Part shown: positions 1 through 7,122 of the stretch, in pieces | How the letters are laid out: every line of letters begins with the position of its first letter | How positions within the stretch are numbered: position 1 is the stretch's first letter | Assembly: GCA_913045265.1 (NCBI GenBank) | Contig: CAJWQX010000077.1 | Coordinates: 1-10,220 of the forward strand | Source of the DNA: UBA11889 sp002313255 | GTDB taxonomy: Bacteria; Pseudomonadota; Gammaproteobacteria; Pseudomonadales; Azotimanducaceae | Direction: 5' to 3' | Length of the DNA: 10,220 bases | Notes under the pieces: model-generated | Seen by the model: only the letters and a program-made list of their open reading frames with translations | Told to the model about the DNA's origin: nothing | Databases searched by the model: none | Made by a program: the position numbers and the translations under genes

Positions 1-689
1 TAGGCTTCCTCGTTCGCGAATCGCCTGTTCGACTCCGAGCGATGCAATTTCCCGACGATCAACCCCAGACTTTTCCCCTAAAAGAAACCGAGGTTCTCCT
101 TTGGTTATCCGCGGCGGTGCTGTTCTGCTGCAACTGCATGTCGGTGCCTATAGTTCACTTAGTCCCTTTGCTAACGGATGCCGGACAATCGTTGTCCTCA
201 GCAACCAGTGTCCTCATGGTATTGATGTTCTCCGGCGTCCTAGGACGGATTCTAGGCGGAAAATTAGGCGACGTAATCGGGCCACTACCAGCCTATCTAC
301 TGATGTCCCTTGGACAGACCGTATTCGTCTTGTGGTTCCCATTCACAGGCAATATGGTCACGCTCTACGTACTCGCGATGTTCTTTGGATTCACATACTC
401 GGGCGTCATGTCTTGCATATTGATGTGCACGCGCATGATGGTTTCGCCTGGATTTGCCGCTCGAGCTATGAGCATCACCTCGTTCTTCGGCTACGGCGGT
501 ATGGGCATGGGAGCATTCGTCGGCGGTCTACTGTTCGACATGAACGGAAATTACGTCGGTTCGTTCGCCTTCGCGTCAATCATGGGGGTCGTCAATTTGG
601 TGATATTGGGCCTGTTCCACTACCGCATTAAGCGACGGCACGACCAATCGCCCGACGATACCGCATTCGTCAGTGCGACCTCGTCGTGA
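1..689 (+). CDS. MFS transporter, C-terminal half (5' end outside window)
   Basis: Inner-membrane secondary transporter of the major facilitator superfamily. The frame is open from base 3, so the gene starts left of the window. The ATG at 42 is probably internal: it lies in a hydrophilic stretch that looks like the central cytoplasmic loop, and no good ribosome-binding site precedes it. About 228 residues are visible. They hold six hydrophobic segments, consistent with TM7-12, and end in a basic cytoplasmic tail (HYRIKRRHDQ). Between the second and third segments is GRILGGKLGD, the repeat of MFS motif A (G-x-x-x-D-R/K type) expected between TM8 and TM9. The overall look resembles the monocarboxylate/oxalate-formate (MCT/OFA) branch, but that subfamily call is weak without the N-terminal half. 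The stop TGA lies 9 nt from the stop of the convergent dioxygenase gene, leaving no room for a separate terminator. Substrate unknown. Confidence 0.87.
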   Translation, partial: GFLVRESPVRLRAMQFPDDQPQTFPLKETEVLLWLSAAVLFCCNCMSVPIVHLVPLLTDAGQSLSSATSVLMVLMFSGVLGRILGGKLGDVIGPLPAYLLMSLGQTVFVLWFPFTGNMVTLYVLAMFFGFTYSGVMSCILMCTRMMVSPGFAARAMSITSFFGYGGMGMGAFVGGLLFDMNGNYVGSFAFASIMGVVNLVILGLFHYRIKRRHDQSPDDTAFVSATSS

Positions 690-698
690 CGCGTTTCC

Positions 699-1586
699 TC
701 AGGCAAACGGATCGGTTCCCGTCTGCATGAACGGACCGACACGCTCAGGGTGCGCGTTGTGTTCACGGTACGGGTAAAGGTGTTCTCCCAGCAAACGCTT
801 CAGATCGGGAAAGCGTCTAAACAACGTAGGGTCGACCTCACCTTCCCATTGGTGGATCGGCCGCATATGCATGCGCATAAAAACTTGGACCAAGGTGATA
901 CGAAGACCGGGATTCGTGCGAGGGGTGGATCCGTGCCAGGTTGCCCCGTGCCATATTGCTACCGATCCTGCTTCTCCATTTAGCGTGATCGTCTTAAACG
1001 GGGTCGTCGCCGGATCCTGTTCATGCGGCAAGGTCGCTCGTCCATATTGATGACTGCCCGGAGCGAAAATCGTGGGGCCGTCCTCTGGGCCCGCATAATC
1101 CGTTCCGAGCCAAGACACATTGCAGACGTGCGCAATATGGCCACCTCCTGGGGGAATACCATGGGCGTCGCTGTGCAGTGGCAAATTGTGGCTGGTGGGA
1201 GGCTTAATAATCCACGTATGGCCCGCGAGTACCGCGCTCTGACCGAGCAGCCAACGCGTAAGGGCAAGTGCCGCGGGATTCAACGCAGCTTCCACGAACA
1301 CATCGTTTTCCTGCAGCAGGTACCACGAGTTCTTCCCCAGGCCCTCGCCCGTCGCCTTGGAGGTACGGTAGTTACCGATTTTTACGCCATTTCGTTTTTC
1401 GCAAGTGCTTAAGATCGCGTTCCGAAGTTTGGACACCCAGCGTTTCGACACACCCAATTTCTCGCGTGGAACGATCGTGACTCCATACGCTTCAAGTTCA
1501 AGGGCATGTTGAACGAGATCATATTTCTCAAGCTCGAGCATGATCGCATCGGCATTGGGAGAGGTATGAAGTTCAGCAATACTCAT
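699..1586 (-). CDS. Phytanoyl-CoA dioxygenase (PhyH) family protein
   Basis: Predicted Fe(II)/2-oxoglutarate-dependent oxygenase of 295 residues, a normal length for bacterial PhyH proteins. Family members hydroxylate C-H bonds using 2-oxoglutarate and O2. The metal-binding facial triad is visible: H138-x-D140 in LPLHSDAHG and a distal histidine, H218, in ATWHGSTPRTNPG. The likely 2-oxoglutarate-binding arginine is R229 (GLRITL). Between them, PTIFAPGSHQYGR is the usual 'PGSH' segment of PhyH enzymes. No signal peptide, so cytoplasmic. The ATG at 1586 has a strong AGGAGG site (1595-1600, 8-nt spacing). That site lies in the 24-nt gap after the cyclase-family gene, so the two are very probably co-transcribed, cyclase first. 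The PhyH superfamily is functionally broad (halogenases, ectoine hydroxylase, natural-product oxygenases), so the substrate cannot be inferred. Confidence 0.9.
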   Translation of the reverse strand: MSIAELHTSPNADAIMLELEKYDLVQHALELEAYGVTIVPREKLGVSKRWVSKLRNAILSTCEKRNGVKIGNYRTSKATGEGLGKNSWYLLQENDVFVEAALNPAALALTRWLLGQSAVLAGHTWIIKPPTSHNLPLHSDAHGIPPGGGHIAHVCNVSWLGTDYAGPEDGPTIFAPGSHQYGRATLPHEQDPATTPFKTITLNGEAGSVAIWHGATWHGSTPRTNPGLRITLVQVFMRMHMRPIHQWEGEVDPTLFRRFPDLKRLLGEHLYPYREHNAHPERVGPFMQTGTDPFA

Positions 1587-1610
1587 GGCGATGGCCTCCT
1601 GTCCGGCCTC

Positions 1611-2549
1611 CTATCGGATCGCTACCGGGTTGATTATGCCCTGAACAGCCCCCTCGAAGCGTGCCTGCCCAAGTACAAACAAAAATTCCCACGCTTCATC
1701 CGAGGCAAGCGCGCCAACGTTCATATTCTCCAAGATATACACGCCGTTTTTAGCCAACAGAATCGGGTGCACGGGAAACTGCATCGATTCGTCTTCAAAC
1801 GGTACGACCTCCAAGCCCCAAGTATCTGCGCCGATGGCAACAACGCCGAGTGAAGCTAGGTACTCTGCACCTTCAACCCCAAGTCCGGGTTGCCCACTCA
1901 TAAACCGCGTATTGTCCTGTCCCGCCAGCGTCTGCCAGCCTGTATGGAAAAGCACCACATCGCCTTGGCCAATAGATACGCCTTGTGCCTCGGCTTGGGC
2001 AACAATTTCTGAGCGATTAAACACCGTGCCCGCGCTCAGCATTTTCTTGCCGAAAAAACGGGCCATATCGATCAGAACACCGCGCGTGACAATGGGAGGT
2101 AGCTTATCGATCGACAACTTCGTCAAGCCGGTGGTTGCGACAAAATCGGCCGCCTTATTGCCGTTGTAATAGACATGGTTAAGGCCCATGTGGCCTAGTC
2201 CATCAATCTGACTTCCGACCCCAAGCCAGGCGAACATCAGATCGTCGTTACCGGTCGCAAGATTCGCACCTTGAGTAGCCCCCGTCCCATCGCCACCCTG
2301 TACAACTGTCAGCGAAAATGATCGGGGCGGATACGCCGGCGTATCCCGACCCGTCACGACGCCCAACGGGTAGGTTTTTCCCGTCTTGACTAACTGGGCA
2401 GCCTTGACAACACCCTCGGGCGAGAGGTTGTTGATGGCGCCAAGAGTATCCCCCTCTCCGTACTTCGACGGGTACCAATCATGGTCAGCTACGGTCGACA
2501 TCGCCAATCCGAATCCGCACCCGATCGCACACACTTTCCAACGATTCAT
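1611..2549 (-). CDS. Cyclase family protein (kynurenine formamidase-like metal hydrolase), probably exported
   Basis: Putative metal-dependent amidase or lactonase of the cyclase family (PF04199 type), 312 residues from the start chosen here. The frame is open to 2642, but the ATG at 2549 has a GGGAG site 7 nt upstream and begins a plausible signal peptide (MNRWKVCAIGCGFGLAMSTVA, cleavage after A21), so this start is preferred. The metal-site region reads GVGSQIDGLGH (residues 110-120). D116 and H120 match the usual HxGTHxDxxxH motif, but the two early histidines are replaced (G110, Q114). Downstream family features are present: VVLFHTGW (H202), FPVHPILL (H261) and ILEN (E274). The Gln-containing form occurs in longer cyclase-family proteins, so this is probably a sub-branch rather than a dead enzyme; that part is family memory, not computed. 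It is first in an operon with the dioxygenase gene. Substrate unknown; a true kynurenine formamidase would keep the histidines. Confidence 0.85.
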   Translation of the reverse strand: MNRWKVCAIGCGFGLAMSTVADHDWYPSKYGEGDTLGAINNLSPEGVVKAAQLVKTGKTYPLGVVTGRDTPAYPPRSFSLTVVQGGDGTGATQGANLATGNDDLMFAWLGVGSQIDGLGHMGLNHVYYNGNKAADFVATTGLTKLSIDKLPPIVTRGVLIDMARFFGKKMLSAGTVFNRSEIVAQAEAQGVSIGQGDVVLFHTGWQTLAGQDNTRFMSGQPGLGVEGAEYLASLGVVAIGADTWGLEVVPFEDESMQFPVHPILLAKNGVYILENMNVGALASDEAWEFLFVLGQARFEGAVQGIINPVAIR

Positions 2550-2739
2550 ATTCCACTCCCTGCCATTTACGGAAATAGTACACCGACAGTTCTGAAAAGC
2601 TCTTTCACGAGCCATTGACCAACACCTGTAGTTATACCCCAAGCTTCGATGGCTTTGTGCGCCCTCTACACAGCCTTCCTATGCACTTACGACCGAGCTA
2701 TGATCTTGTCACCAAAACCTCTTCTTACTGGAGACGTCG

Positions 2740-3081
2740 GTGGCAAAAAAAGCGCACTGGTATTACTACCGCAAAGGCTGAACGACTTGCACGAAAGCAT
2801 CCAAGTTTTTGGAAGCAAACGAAATCGAGATCAGCGAAGCCGTTCCTGCAAGCCGCAAACTGCAGGCGACAGATGCGCGCGAGCTGCTTAAGTCGGTATC
2901 CAAGTTAATCGTGGCGAAAGGCAAAAAGGTCAACGAATTTTCGGTGAAAGACCGAGTCAGCCGTGACGCGGTTGTAGCAATGCTCGGACCTACGGGGAAT
3001 CTACGCGCGCCGGCGATTCGATCCGGAAAGACTATGCTGGTTGGATTCAACGATGAGGTCTTCGGCAGCACGTTTCACTGA
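2740..3081 (+). CDS. ArsC/Spx-family selenoprotein with UxxC motif (in-frame UGA = selenocysteine)
   Basis: A 113-residue thioredoxin-fold protein, read from GTG 2740 through an in-frame TGA at 2779-2781 to the TGA at 3079-3081. The N-terminus reads (V/M)AKKAHWYYRKG-U-TTC-TKASKFLE, so the UGA falls exactly at the first catalytic position of a CxxC-type motif (U14-T-T-C17), after a beta strand and before the alpha-1 helix, as in ArsC, Spx and glutaredoxin folds. The C-terminal part NLRAPAIRSGKTMLVGFNDE resembles the ArsC/Spx R-x-P loop and the strand after it. The GTG has a GGAG site at 2730-2733 (6-nt spacing); an in-frame TGA at 2701 limits the N-terminus. A SECIS-like hairpin lies just downstream of the UGA. 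Probable role: a thiol/selenol oxidoreductase. Arsenate reduction is not shown. Without recoding, only a start at TTG 2809 remains, which removes strand 1 and the active site. A sequencing error (TGC or TGT read as TGA) is the main alternative. Confidence 0.86.
2779..2781 (+). other. Selenocysteine codon (recoded UGA)
   Basis: In-frame TGA inside the ArsC/Spx-like gene, at residue 14 of the predicted protein. Both sides encode continuous, family-like sequence: YYRKG before and TTCTKASKFLE after. The codon sits three residues before a cysteine (C17), giving UxxC, a motif known from redox selenoproteins. Recoding would require SelA, SelB, SelD and tRNA-Sec elsewhere in the genome; none is in this window. 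Confidence 0.84.
2787..2818 (+). promoter_or_regulatory. Putative bacterial SECIS element
   Basis: Downstream of the UGA the sequence can fold into a hairpin: UCCAA (2800-2804), loop GUUU (2805-2808), UUGGA (2809-2813). An A-A mismatch follows (2799/2814), then GC/GC pairs (2797-2798 with 2815-2816). Alternatively the base can be closed by UUGC (2787-2790) with GCAA (2815-2818). The apical loop begins with G followed by U and starts 24 nt after the UGA. This fits what is known of bacterial SECIS elements: a short stem-loop inside the coding region, with a guanosine among the first loop bases about 16-37 nt past the UGA, recognised by SelB. Found by eye; folding energy not computed. Confidence 0.62.
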
Positions 3082-3095
3082 TCCCGGCTGCCGAA
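3061..3095 (+). terminator. Hairpin overlapping the selenoprotein stop codon (possible terminator)
   Basis: A perfect 9-bp inverted repeat, TTCGGCAGC (3061-3069) and GCTGCCGAA (3087-3095), is separated by a 17-nt loop that contains the stop codon (3079-3081). The position at the end of the gene suggests transcript termination or 3'-end protection. No U-run follows (AATATG), so it is not a classical intrinsic terminator. The left arm is also coding sequence (the F-G-S codons). Confidence 0.38.
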
Positions 3096-3232
3096 AATAT
3101 GCTTAGACGCCTCGACCTACTTCCATGTCCATATATCGTCTCGCGGGAACGGCGGACAGCCACAAAACAACCAACTAAACCAACATCACGCTCGGCGATA
3201 TCGGCGGCCATTGTCTATCGAGAATGCATTTC

Positions 3233-3256
3233 ATTCGCTGACAGAATGCAGCGAAT
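3233..3256. repeat. Inverted repeat upstream of the PhoD-like gene
   Basis: Perfect 8-bp arms ATTCGCTG (3233-3240) and CAGCGAAT (3249-3256) flank an 8-nt spacer (ACAGAATG). The repeat ends 12 nt before the TTG at 3269 and 18 nt before the GTG at 3275. A direct repeat GAATGCA (3222-3228 and 3244-3250) overlaps it. It could be an operator or an RNA hairpin affecting initiation; nothing in the sequence decides which. The rest of the 187-bp gap (3082-3268) shows no gene. Confidence 0.4.
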
Positions 3257-3268
3257 CAACCGCGAGCA

Positions 3269-4918
3269 TTGAGCGTGCATTGGTCACGTCGCGAATTCCT
3301 AGCTGCCACAGGAACCGCGGCAGCAATAACTGCACTAGGACAACAATCGTTCGATGGATCTTGGAACTCAGGTGATCTCCTCCATTTGATTCCCGCGGCA
3401 AATCACGAACAATTTGCCATCAAGTGTTCATTCCGCAAACCACGAACTGCACCCAAACTCTTAATCGGGGATCGCACCATCACCGCGAAAATGACCGACA
3501 CCGAGGGTCGGTATTTCAGTTTTTCGGTTGATAATCTTGAGTCCGATTATCAATATATGTTACAACTTATTGATAATAAACATAAATTATTGTGTGACAC
3601 TTGGAACCTTTCGACGTTTCCCTTACCCGACGCGATACCGAGCCGAGCCCGACTTCTCGTATTTACATGTGCTGGCGGCCATCCCAACTACAACTTCCCT
3701 GCGGAACAACAGCCATTTTTACCGCTCGAAATTCGACAGCGCCTTATAGCACGTGGGCTGTCCTTTAAACCAAACGCGCTTATAGCCATCGGGGATCATC
3801 TGTACTGGGACCAGAGGACGCAACTTGACGCGCTGGATGCCGAGCGAGCAGCTCGAGCAACAGCTTGGTATGACTCGGTGGGTCACCTCGATCGACGAAA
3901 GGGCGCTAAGGGCACCACCAATGAAGCGGTGATTAAGCACGCGGTAGAGCCTCAGATAGCCAATCTCTACGGTGTCATGTTGCGTTCGACACCTAGCTAT
4001 TTTGTTAGCGACGATCACGATTACTTTGAGAACGATGAGGCGACGAATCGCTTTGTAACGCTACCTCCACACCACTATCAGCTGTCTTTCGCACGCTTTG
4101 TGCGTGAACTATTCCTTCCCGAATTCCTTCCCGACGTCGCACGACCTTCCCTTATGTCTGGCTCCAGCGCCGGAGATCGAGACAGGGGAATTTCCGAGAG
4201 CTTCGGTACCTTTCGTTACGGTAACCTTGCAGAAGCCTTAATTTACGATTGCGCTCGGTTTTTATCGCTTAAAGGGGCGGTTGCCGGACTCGTCCCACCC
4301 GAAGTCGAACACTGGCTCGCTCAAAGGACCCAGGACCAGAAGGTTCGCCATCTCTTCCATGTCCCTTCCCATCCATTCGGTTGGACCGCCGGCAAGTGGC
4401 GCGAATGGTACCCAGACGTCGCCGACACAGGCGATGACGAGACGGCAGTCGCGCAAATTCGCTCGGGTGGCACATCGCGATTCAAGCTCACAACAAAACG
4501 ACAGAAGTTTATGTGGCAAAGCGGATGGTTCAGGCAACATCAGCGCCTACTACGAATGCTCGGTGGACAAGCCTCGCGTGAAGGCATGGTACTTTCAGGT
4601 GATCTCCACGCAACCGGGCACGCACGCATACGATCCAGTGCCGACGTGATGCTGGATTCTCCTGTTCATGCGATTTTGACAGGTCCGATTGGCACGCGAC
4701 GGGGTTGGCCATCGGCATCCCGCGGTACGCCCCCCCTACTAGCTGCCGGTATCAACGCTGATACGCCGGCACCGGTGTCTGAAAGAAACGGATTTACGCT
4801 TATCGACCTCACGCAAGATGAGGCAACAATCCAACTCTTTGCATGGAGAAATGAGCCGGTCGAAGCAATCGATACGCTTGAGCCATACCACAGCTATACC
4901 ATCGAGCGACGAAGTTAA
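3269..4918 (+). CDS. PhoD-like metallophosphatase family protein, Tat-exported
   Basis: Predicted periplasmic calcineurin-like phosphoesterase of the PhoD (alkaline phosphatase D-like) group, up to 549 residues. The N-terminus carries a twin-arginine signal, WSRREFLAATGTAAAITALG, so the protein is exported folded. Numbering from TTG 3269, the metallophosphatase landmarks are: the beta strand LLVFTCAGG (129-137), GDHLYW (175-180, a GDxxY motif), VSDDHDYFEND (246-256, the DDHD signature with a following Asn), YDCARF (326-331) and LSGDLHATGHAR (442-453, the GDxH motif). An N-terminal beta domain (about 35-120) precedes them, as in PhoD. The start is uncertain: no ATG lies between the in-frame stop at 3239 and the Tat motif. 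TTG 3269 or GTG 3275 are the candidates, and neither has a good Shine-Dalgarno site. Family activities include phosphomonoesterase and phosphodiesterase; the substrate is unknown. A local AT-rich patch lies at about 3530-3600. Confidence 0.86.
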   Translation: MSVHWSRREFLAATGTAAAITALGQQSFDGSWNSGDLLHLIPAANHEQFAIKCSFRKPRTAPKLLIGDRTITAKMTDTEGRYFSFSVDNLESDYQYMLQLIDNKHKLLCDTWNLSTFPLPDAIPSRARLLVFTCAGGHPNYNFPAEQQPFLPLEIRQRLIARGLSFKPNALIAIGDHLYWDQRTQLDALDAERAARATAWYDSVGHLDRRKGAKGTTNEAVIKHAVEPQIANLYGVMLRSTPSYFVSDDHDYFENDEATNRFVTLPPHHYQLSFARFVRELFLPEFLPDVARPSLMSGSSAGDRDRGISESFGTFRYGNLAEALIYDCARFLSLKGAVAGLVPPEVEHWLAQRTQDQKVRHLFHVPSHPFGWTAGKWREWYPDVADTGDDETAVAQIRSGGTSRFKLTTKRQKFMWQSGWFRQHQRLLRMLGGQASREGMVLSGDLHATGHARIRSSADVMLDSPVHAILTGPIGTRRGWPSASRGTPPLLAAGINADTPAPVSERNGFTLIDLTQDEATIQLFAWRNEPVEAIDTLEPYHSYTIERRS

Positions 4919-4947
4919 GAGCCTGTCTCATTTACTTGAAGCCAAGT

Positions 4948-4963
4948 CGGATTTCTGAATCCG
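4948..4963 (+). terminator. Small hairpin after the PhoD-like gene
   Basis: A perfect 6-bp stem CGGATT (4948-4953) and AATCCG (4958-4963) with a TCTG loop lies 30 nt after the stop of the metallophosphatase gene. No U-run follows, so termination is only a possibility. The remainder of this 144-bp gap holds a TATATAAG stretch (5012-5019) that might be part of a promoter for the next gene, but no -35 element at proper spacing is evident. Confidence 0.22.
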
Positions 4964-5062
4964 CCGCACACTATCGCGTGCGAGTTGCAATAATCTCAAC
5001 GCAACGGCGACTATATAAGCCCCCGGATTCTCTGAACGTATCTTTATTGCAGGAGTCCCGCC

Positions 5063-5953
5063 ATGACAGAGCGGATGATCAAAGCCAACAATATCGATAT
5101 TTGGACGGAAGACTTTGGTGACCCGTCTCATACCCCGCTATTGCTCATCATGGGCGCGACTGCGTCAGGCATTTATTGGCACGAAGACTTTGTCGAGCGA
5201 CTAGTCGAACAAAAACGCTACGTGATCCGATACGACAACCGAGACACCGGACAATCCACGTGTTTCGATTTTCAAGAAGCACCGTACACGCTTGACGACA
5301 TGGCCGCGGACGCGGTTGGCGTATTGGACGCGTACGATATCTCGTCCGCTGACGTTGCCGGTGCATCCATGGGCGGCATGATCGTTCAAGCGCTAGCCTT
5401 GCAACACCGCGGTCGCATAAGATCGGCGACGATCATTATGTCGTCACCCCTGTCCGGCGGTGGTGAACAACCCGAACTTTCCGCCGATGACTTGCCTGGC
5501 CCAGACCCATCATGGATGACTAAGTCAATGGCTGTACAAATGAATCCGGCAGAAACAAGGGAGGAGCGAATCGAGCAACGAGTGCAGCTCTTTGGAATGC
5601 TTTCCGGGAGCGCAGAAGAATTCGATGCTGAACGTCAACGTAGCATTGCCACGCGTGAAGCCGACCGCGCAAATGACTTCAACGCGATGAATAATCACGC
5701 GTTAGCAATTGGTGTCAGCATGCCCATGGACCGTCGTAGTGGCCTCAGCCGTATCGACGTGCCGGCTTTGGTAATCCACGGGACTGAGGATCCGATCCTT
5801 CCCTACGCACACGGCAAATCACTTGCAGAGACCATCCCCGGGGCGAAACTCCTCACGCTTGAACGAGCAGGACACGAGATGCCCGAAATGTATGTTGACG
5901 AAATAGTTGACGCCATGATCAAAATAAGTGGCGCGTCGACTGAATCTGATTAG
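5063..5953 (+). CDS. Alpha/beta fold hydrolase
   Basis: Cytoplasmic alpha/beta hydrolase of 296 residues, a full-length single-domain enzyme with no signal peptide. The catalytic triad is visible: nucleophile S102 in GASMGG (the GxSxG elbow), acid D243 in VIHGTEDPILP, and H271 in ERAGHEMP. The oxyanion-hole region is LLLIMGATASGIYW (27-40), followed by the YDNRDTGQS segment typical of this group, which also occurs in RdmC-like methylesterases and related esterases. A lid region lies at about 130-215. The ATG at 5063 has an AGGAG site at 5051-5055 with 7-nt spacing. The 144-nt gap after the metallophosphatase gene suggests separate transcription or a loose operon. The end is convergent with the serine hydrolase gene, 15 nt away. 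It likely cleaves an ester or lactone, but haloalkane or C-C bond hydrolases share the fold, so the reaction is open. Confidence 0.92.
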   Translation: MTERMIKANNIDIWTEDFGDPSHTPLLLIMGATASGIYWHEDFVERLVEQKRYVIRYDNRDTGQSTCFDFQEAPYTLDDMAADAVGVLDAYDISSADVAGASMGGMIVQALALQHRGRIRSATIIMSSPLSGGGEQPELSADDLPGPDPSWMTKSMAVQMNPAETREERIEQRVQLFGMLSGSAEEFDAERQRSIATREADRANDFNAMNNHALAIGVSMPMDRRSGLSRIDVPALVIHGTEDPILPYAHGKSLAETIPGAKLLTLERAGHEMPEMYVDEIVDAMIKISGASTESD

Positions 5954-5968
5954 AGCGGGCGTCGCAAT

Positions 5969-7111
5969 TTACCCGTCTATACAGCCGTACAAAGCGCTCC
6001 CGAGTCCAGTCCCCCGAGGATCACCCACAATATGGTTGTCCATCTGATTCATGACGTACGAAAAGCAAAGATGAGCGTCGGTATCGATTGCGATCAGCGA
6101 CCCTCCTGCCCCGCCCCACCATAACGTGTTTGCATTCGGACTGATGGGTATGCCTTCAGTCGGTAAGGCGAAGCCCATGGCGAACTGAATCGGCAGCCCC
6201 AACACAACGTCGACTCCATCAATCTGCGGTTCAAGGGCTTTTCGGGCCCCGTCGGGTGAGAGCAGCTCGACGCCAAACGCCCTCCCATTATTTGCTAGCG
6301 CGGTCTGCGCACGGACTACCGAACGTGCGTTACCATGGCCATTCGCCGCAGGAATTTCAGCCCGACGCCAACCATCCGTTCGAGTCACGTCAGTCAGATC
6401 GCCTTCTGTCATCTCACCCGCAAACACCCGCGCCGTAATCGAATCCGGATCCATCTGGAGAATGGGCGCGGTTTCCAAGGCGGGAATCAAATCTGCAATG
6501 CGATTAAATTCGGACGGCGGCACCCCAATATGGAAATCAACCCCTATTTTCTCAGCCACCTCTTCGCGGAAATAGGTTCCTATGGTTCGACCCGTGATCC
6601 GACGGATCACTTCGCCGATCAGATACCCTTGCGTGATGGCGTGGTAACCGCTTTGGATTCCAGGCTCCCACCACGGTTCCTGATTCGCGAGGTCAGCGCA
6701 AGCGAATTCCCAGTCGTAAAGTTCGGCATTGGAAAAGGGACGACTAAACCCCGGTACGCCGGCGGTATGGCTCAATAGGAAGCAGACCGGTATCCGGTCC
6801 TTTCCATTAGCTCCAAATTCGGGCCAGTAGTTGACAACGGGCGAGTCGAGATCGAGCTCGCCTCGGTCCGCCAACATCAACGCACATAGAAACGTCATGG
6901 TCTTGGTGGTGGAGTACACGTTAACGATCGTGTCTTCGAGCCACGGTCTGGTGTGCGCCTCGTCTTGGTGCCCGGCCCAAAGATCAACGACGTATTCACC
7001 TTCGAGTGTCGCGGCAAAACATGCGCCAACGTCCCCGTTCTCTTCAAAATTTCGCTCGAAGGCTTCCCGCACCGGGAGGAAACGTTCATCGCACTGGCCG
7101 TGGACTTCCAT
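5969..7111 (-). CDS. Serine hydrolase, class C beta-lactamase-related (EstB-like)
   Basis: Serine hydrolase of the beta-lactamase/transpeptidase-like fold, 380 residues. The active-site S67-x-x-K70 is in VYSTTKTM. The second motif is Y156 in SGYHAI, where the usual Y-x-N is Y-x-A, as in esterases of this fold. The third motif is WWGGAGGS (331-338), replacing the KTG of true beta-lactamases. LLSHTAGVPGF (112-122) is the common 'LLtHtSGlp' signature. These differences favour an esterase or lactonase over antibiotic resistance. No signal peptide is seen (MEVHGQCDERFLP), so it is probably cytoplasmic. The ATG at 7111 has a GGGGAG site at 7121-7126 (9-nt spacing). The gene lies 94 nt downstream of the TonB receptor on the same strand, and the gap contains two hairpins, one overlapping this ribosome-binding site. 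Probably co-transcribed with the receptor and acting on what it imports (inference). Confidence 0.91.
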   Translation of the reverse strand: MEVHGQCDERFLPVREAFERNFEENGDVGACFAATLEGEYVVDLWAGHQDEAHTRPWLEDTIVNVYSTTKTMTFLCALMLADRGELDLDSPVVNYWPEFGANGKDRIPVCFLLSHTAGVPGFSRPFSNAELYDWEFACADLANQEPWWEPGIQSGYHAITQGYLIGEVIRRITGRTIGTYFREEVAEKIGVDFHIGVPPSEFNRIADLIPALETAPILQMDPDSITARVFAGEMTEGDLTDVTRTDGWRRAEIPAANGHGNARSVVRAQTALANNGRAFGVELLSPDGARKALEPQIDGVDVVLGLPIQFAMGFALPTEGIPISPNANTLWWGGAGGSLIAIDTDAHLCFSYVMNQMDNHIVGDPRGTGLGSALYGCIDG

Positions 7112-7122
7112 CGTTCTTGTCT

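Noticed and set aside
101..631. Second plus-strand frame inside the MFS gene
   Set aside because: The translation is arginine-rich and not membrane-like. It is an out-of-frame shadow of the transporter.
2615..2638. TTGACC...TATACC as a promoter for the selenoprotein gene
   Set aside because: The spacing between the hexamers is only 12 nt, too short for a sigma-70 promoter.
2615..2908. Overlapping plus-strand frames at 2615-2908 and 2649-2891
   Set aside because: Their translations show no family-like pattern and are basic, low-order sequence. They overlap the better-supported selenoprotein frame.
2809..3081. Short 90-residue gene starting at TTG 2809 as the real product
   Set aside because: It lacks a Shine-Dalgarno site, begins inside helix alpha-1 and omits the first beta strand and the catalytic motif. 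The frame extended through the UGA gives a complete fold with a proper ribosome-binding site.
5969..7111. Antibiotic-resistance beta-lactamase call
   Set aside because: The Y-x-N and KTG motifs of true class C enzymes are replaced by Y-H-A and GGAGG, and there is no signal peptide. An esterase-like serine hydrolase fits better.
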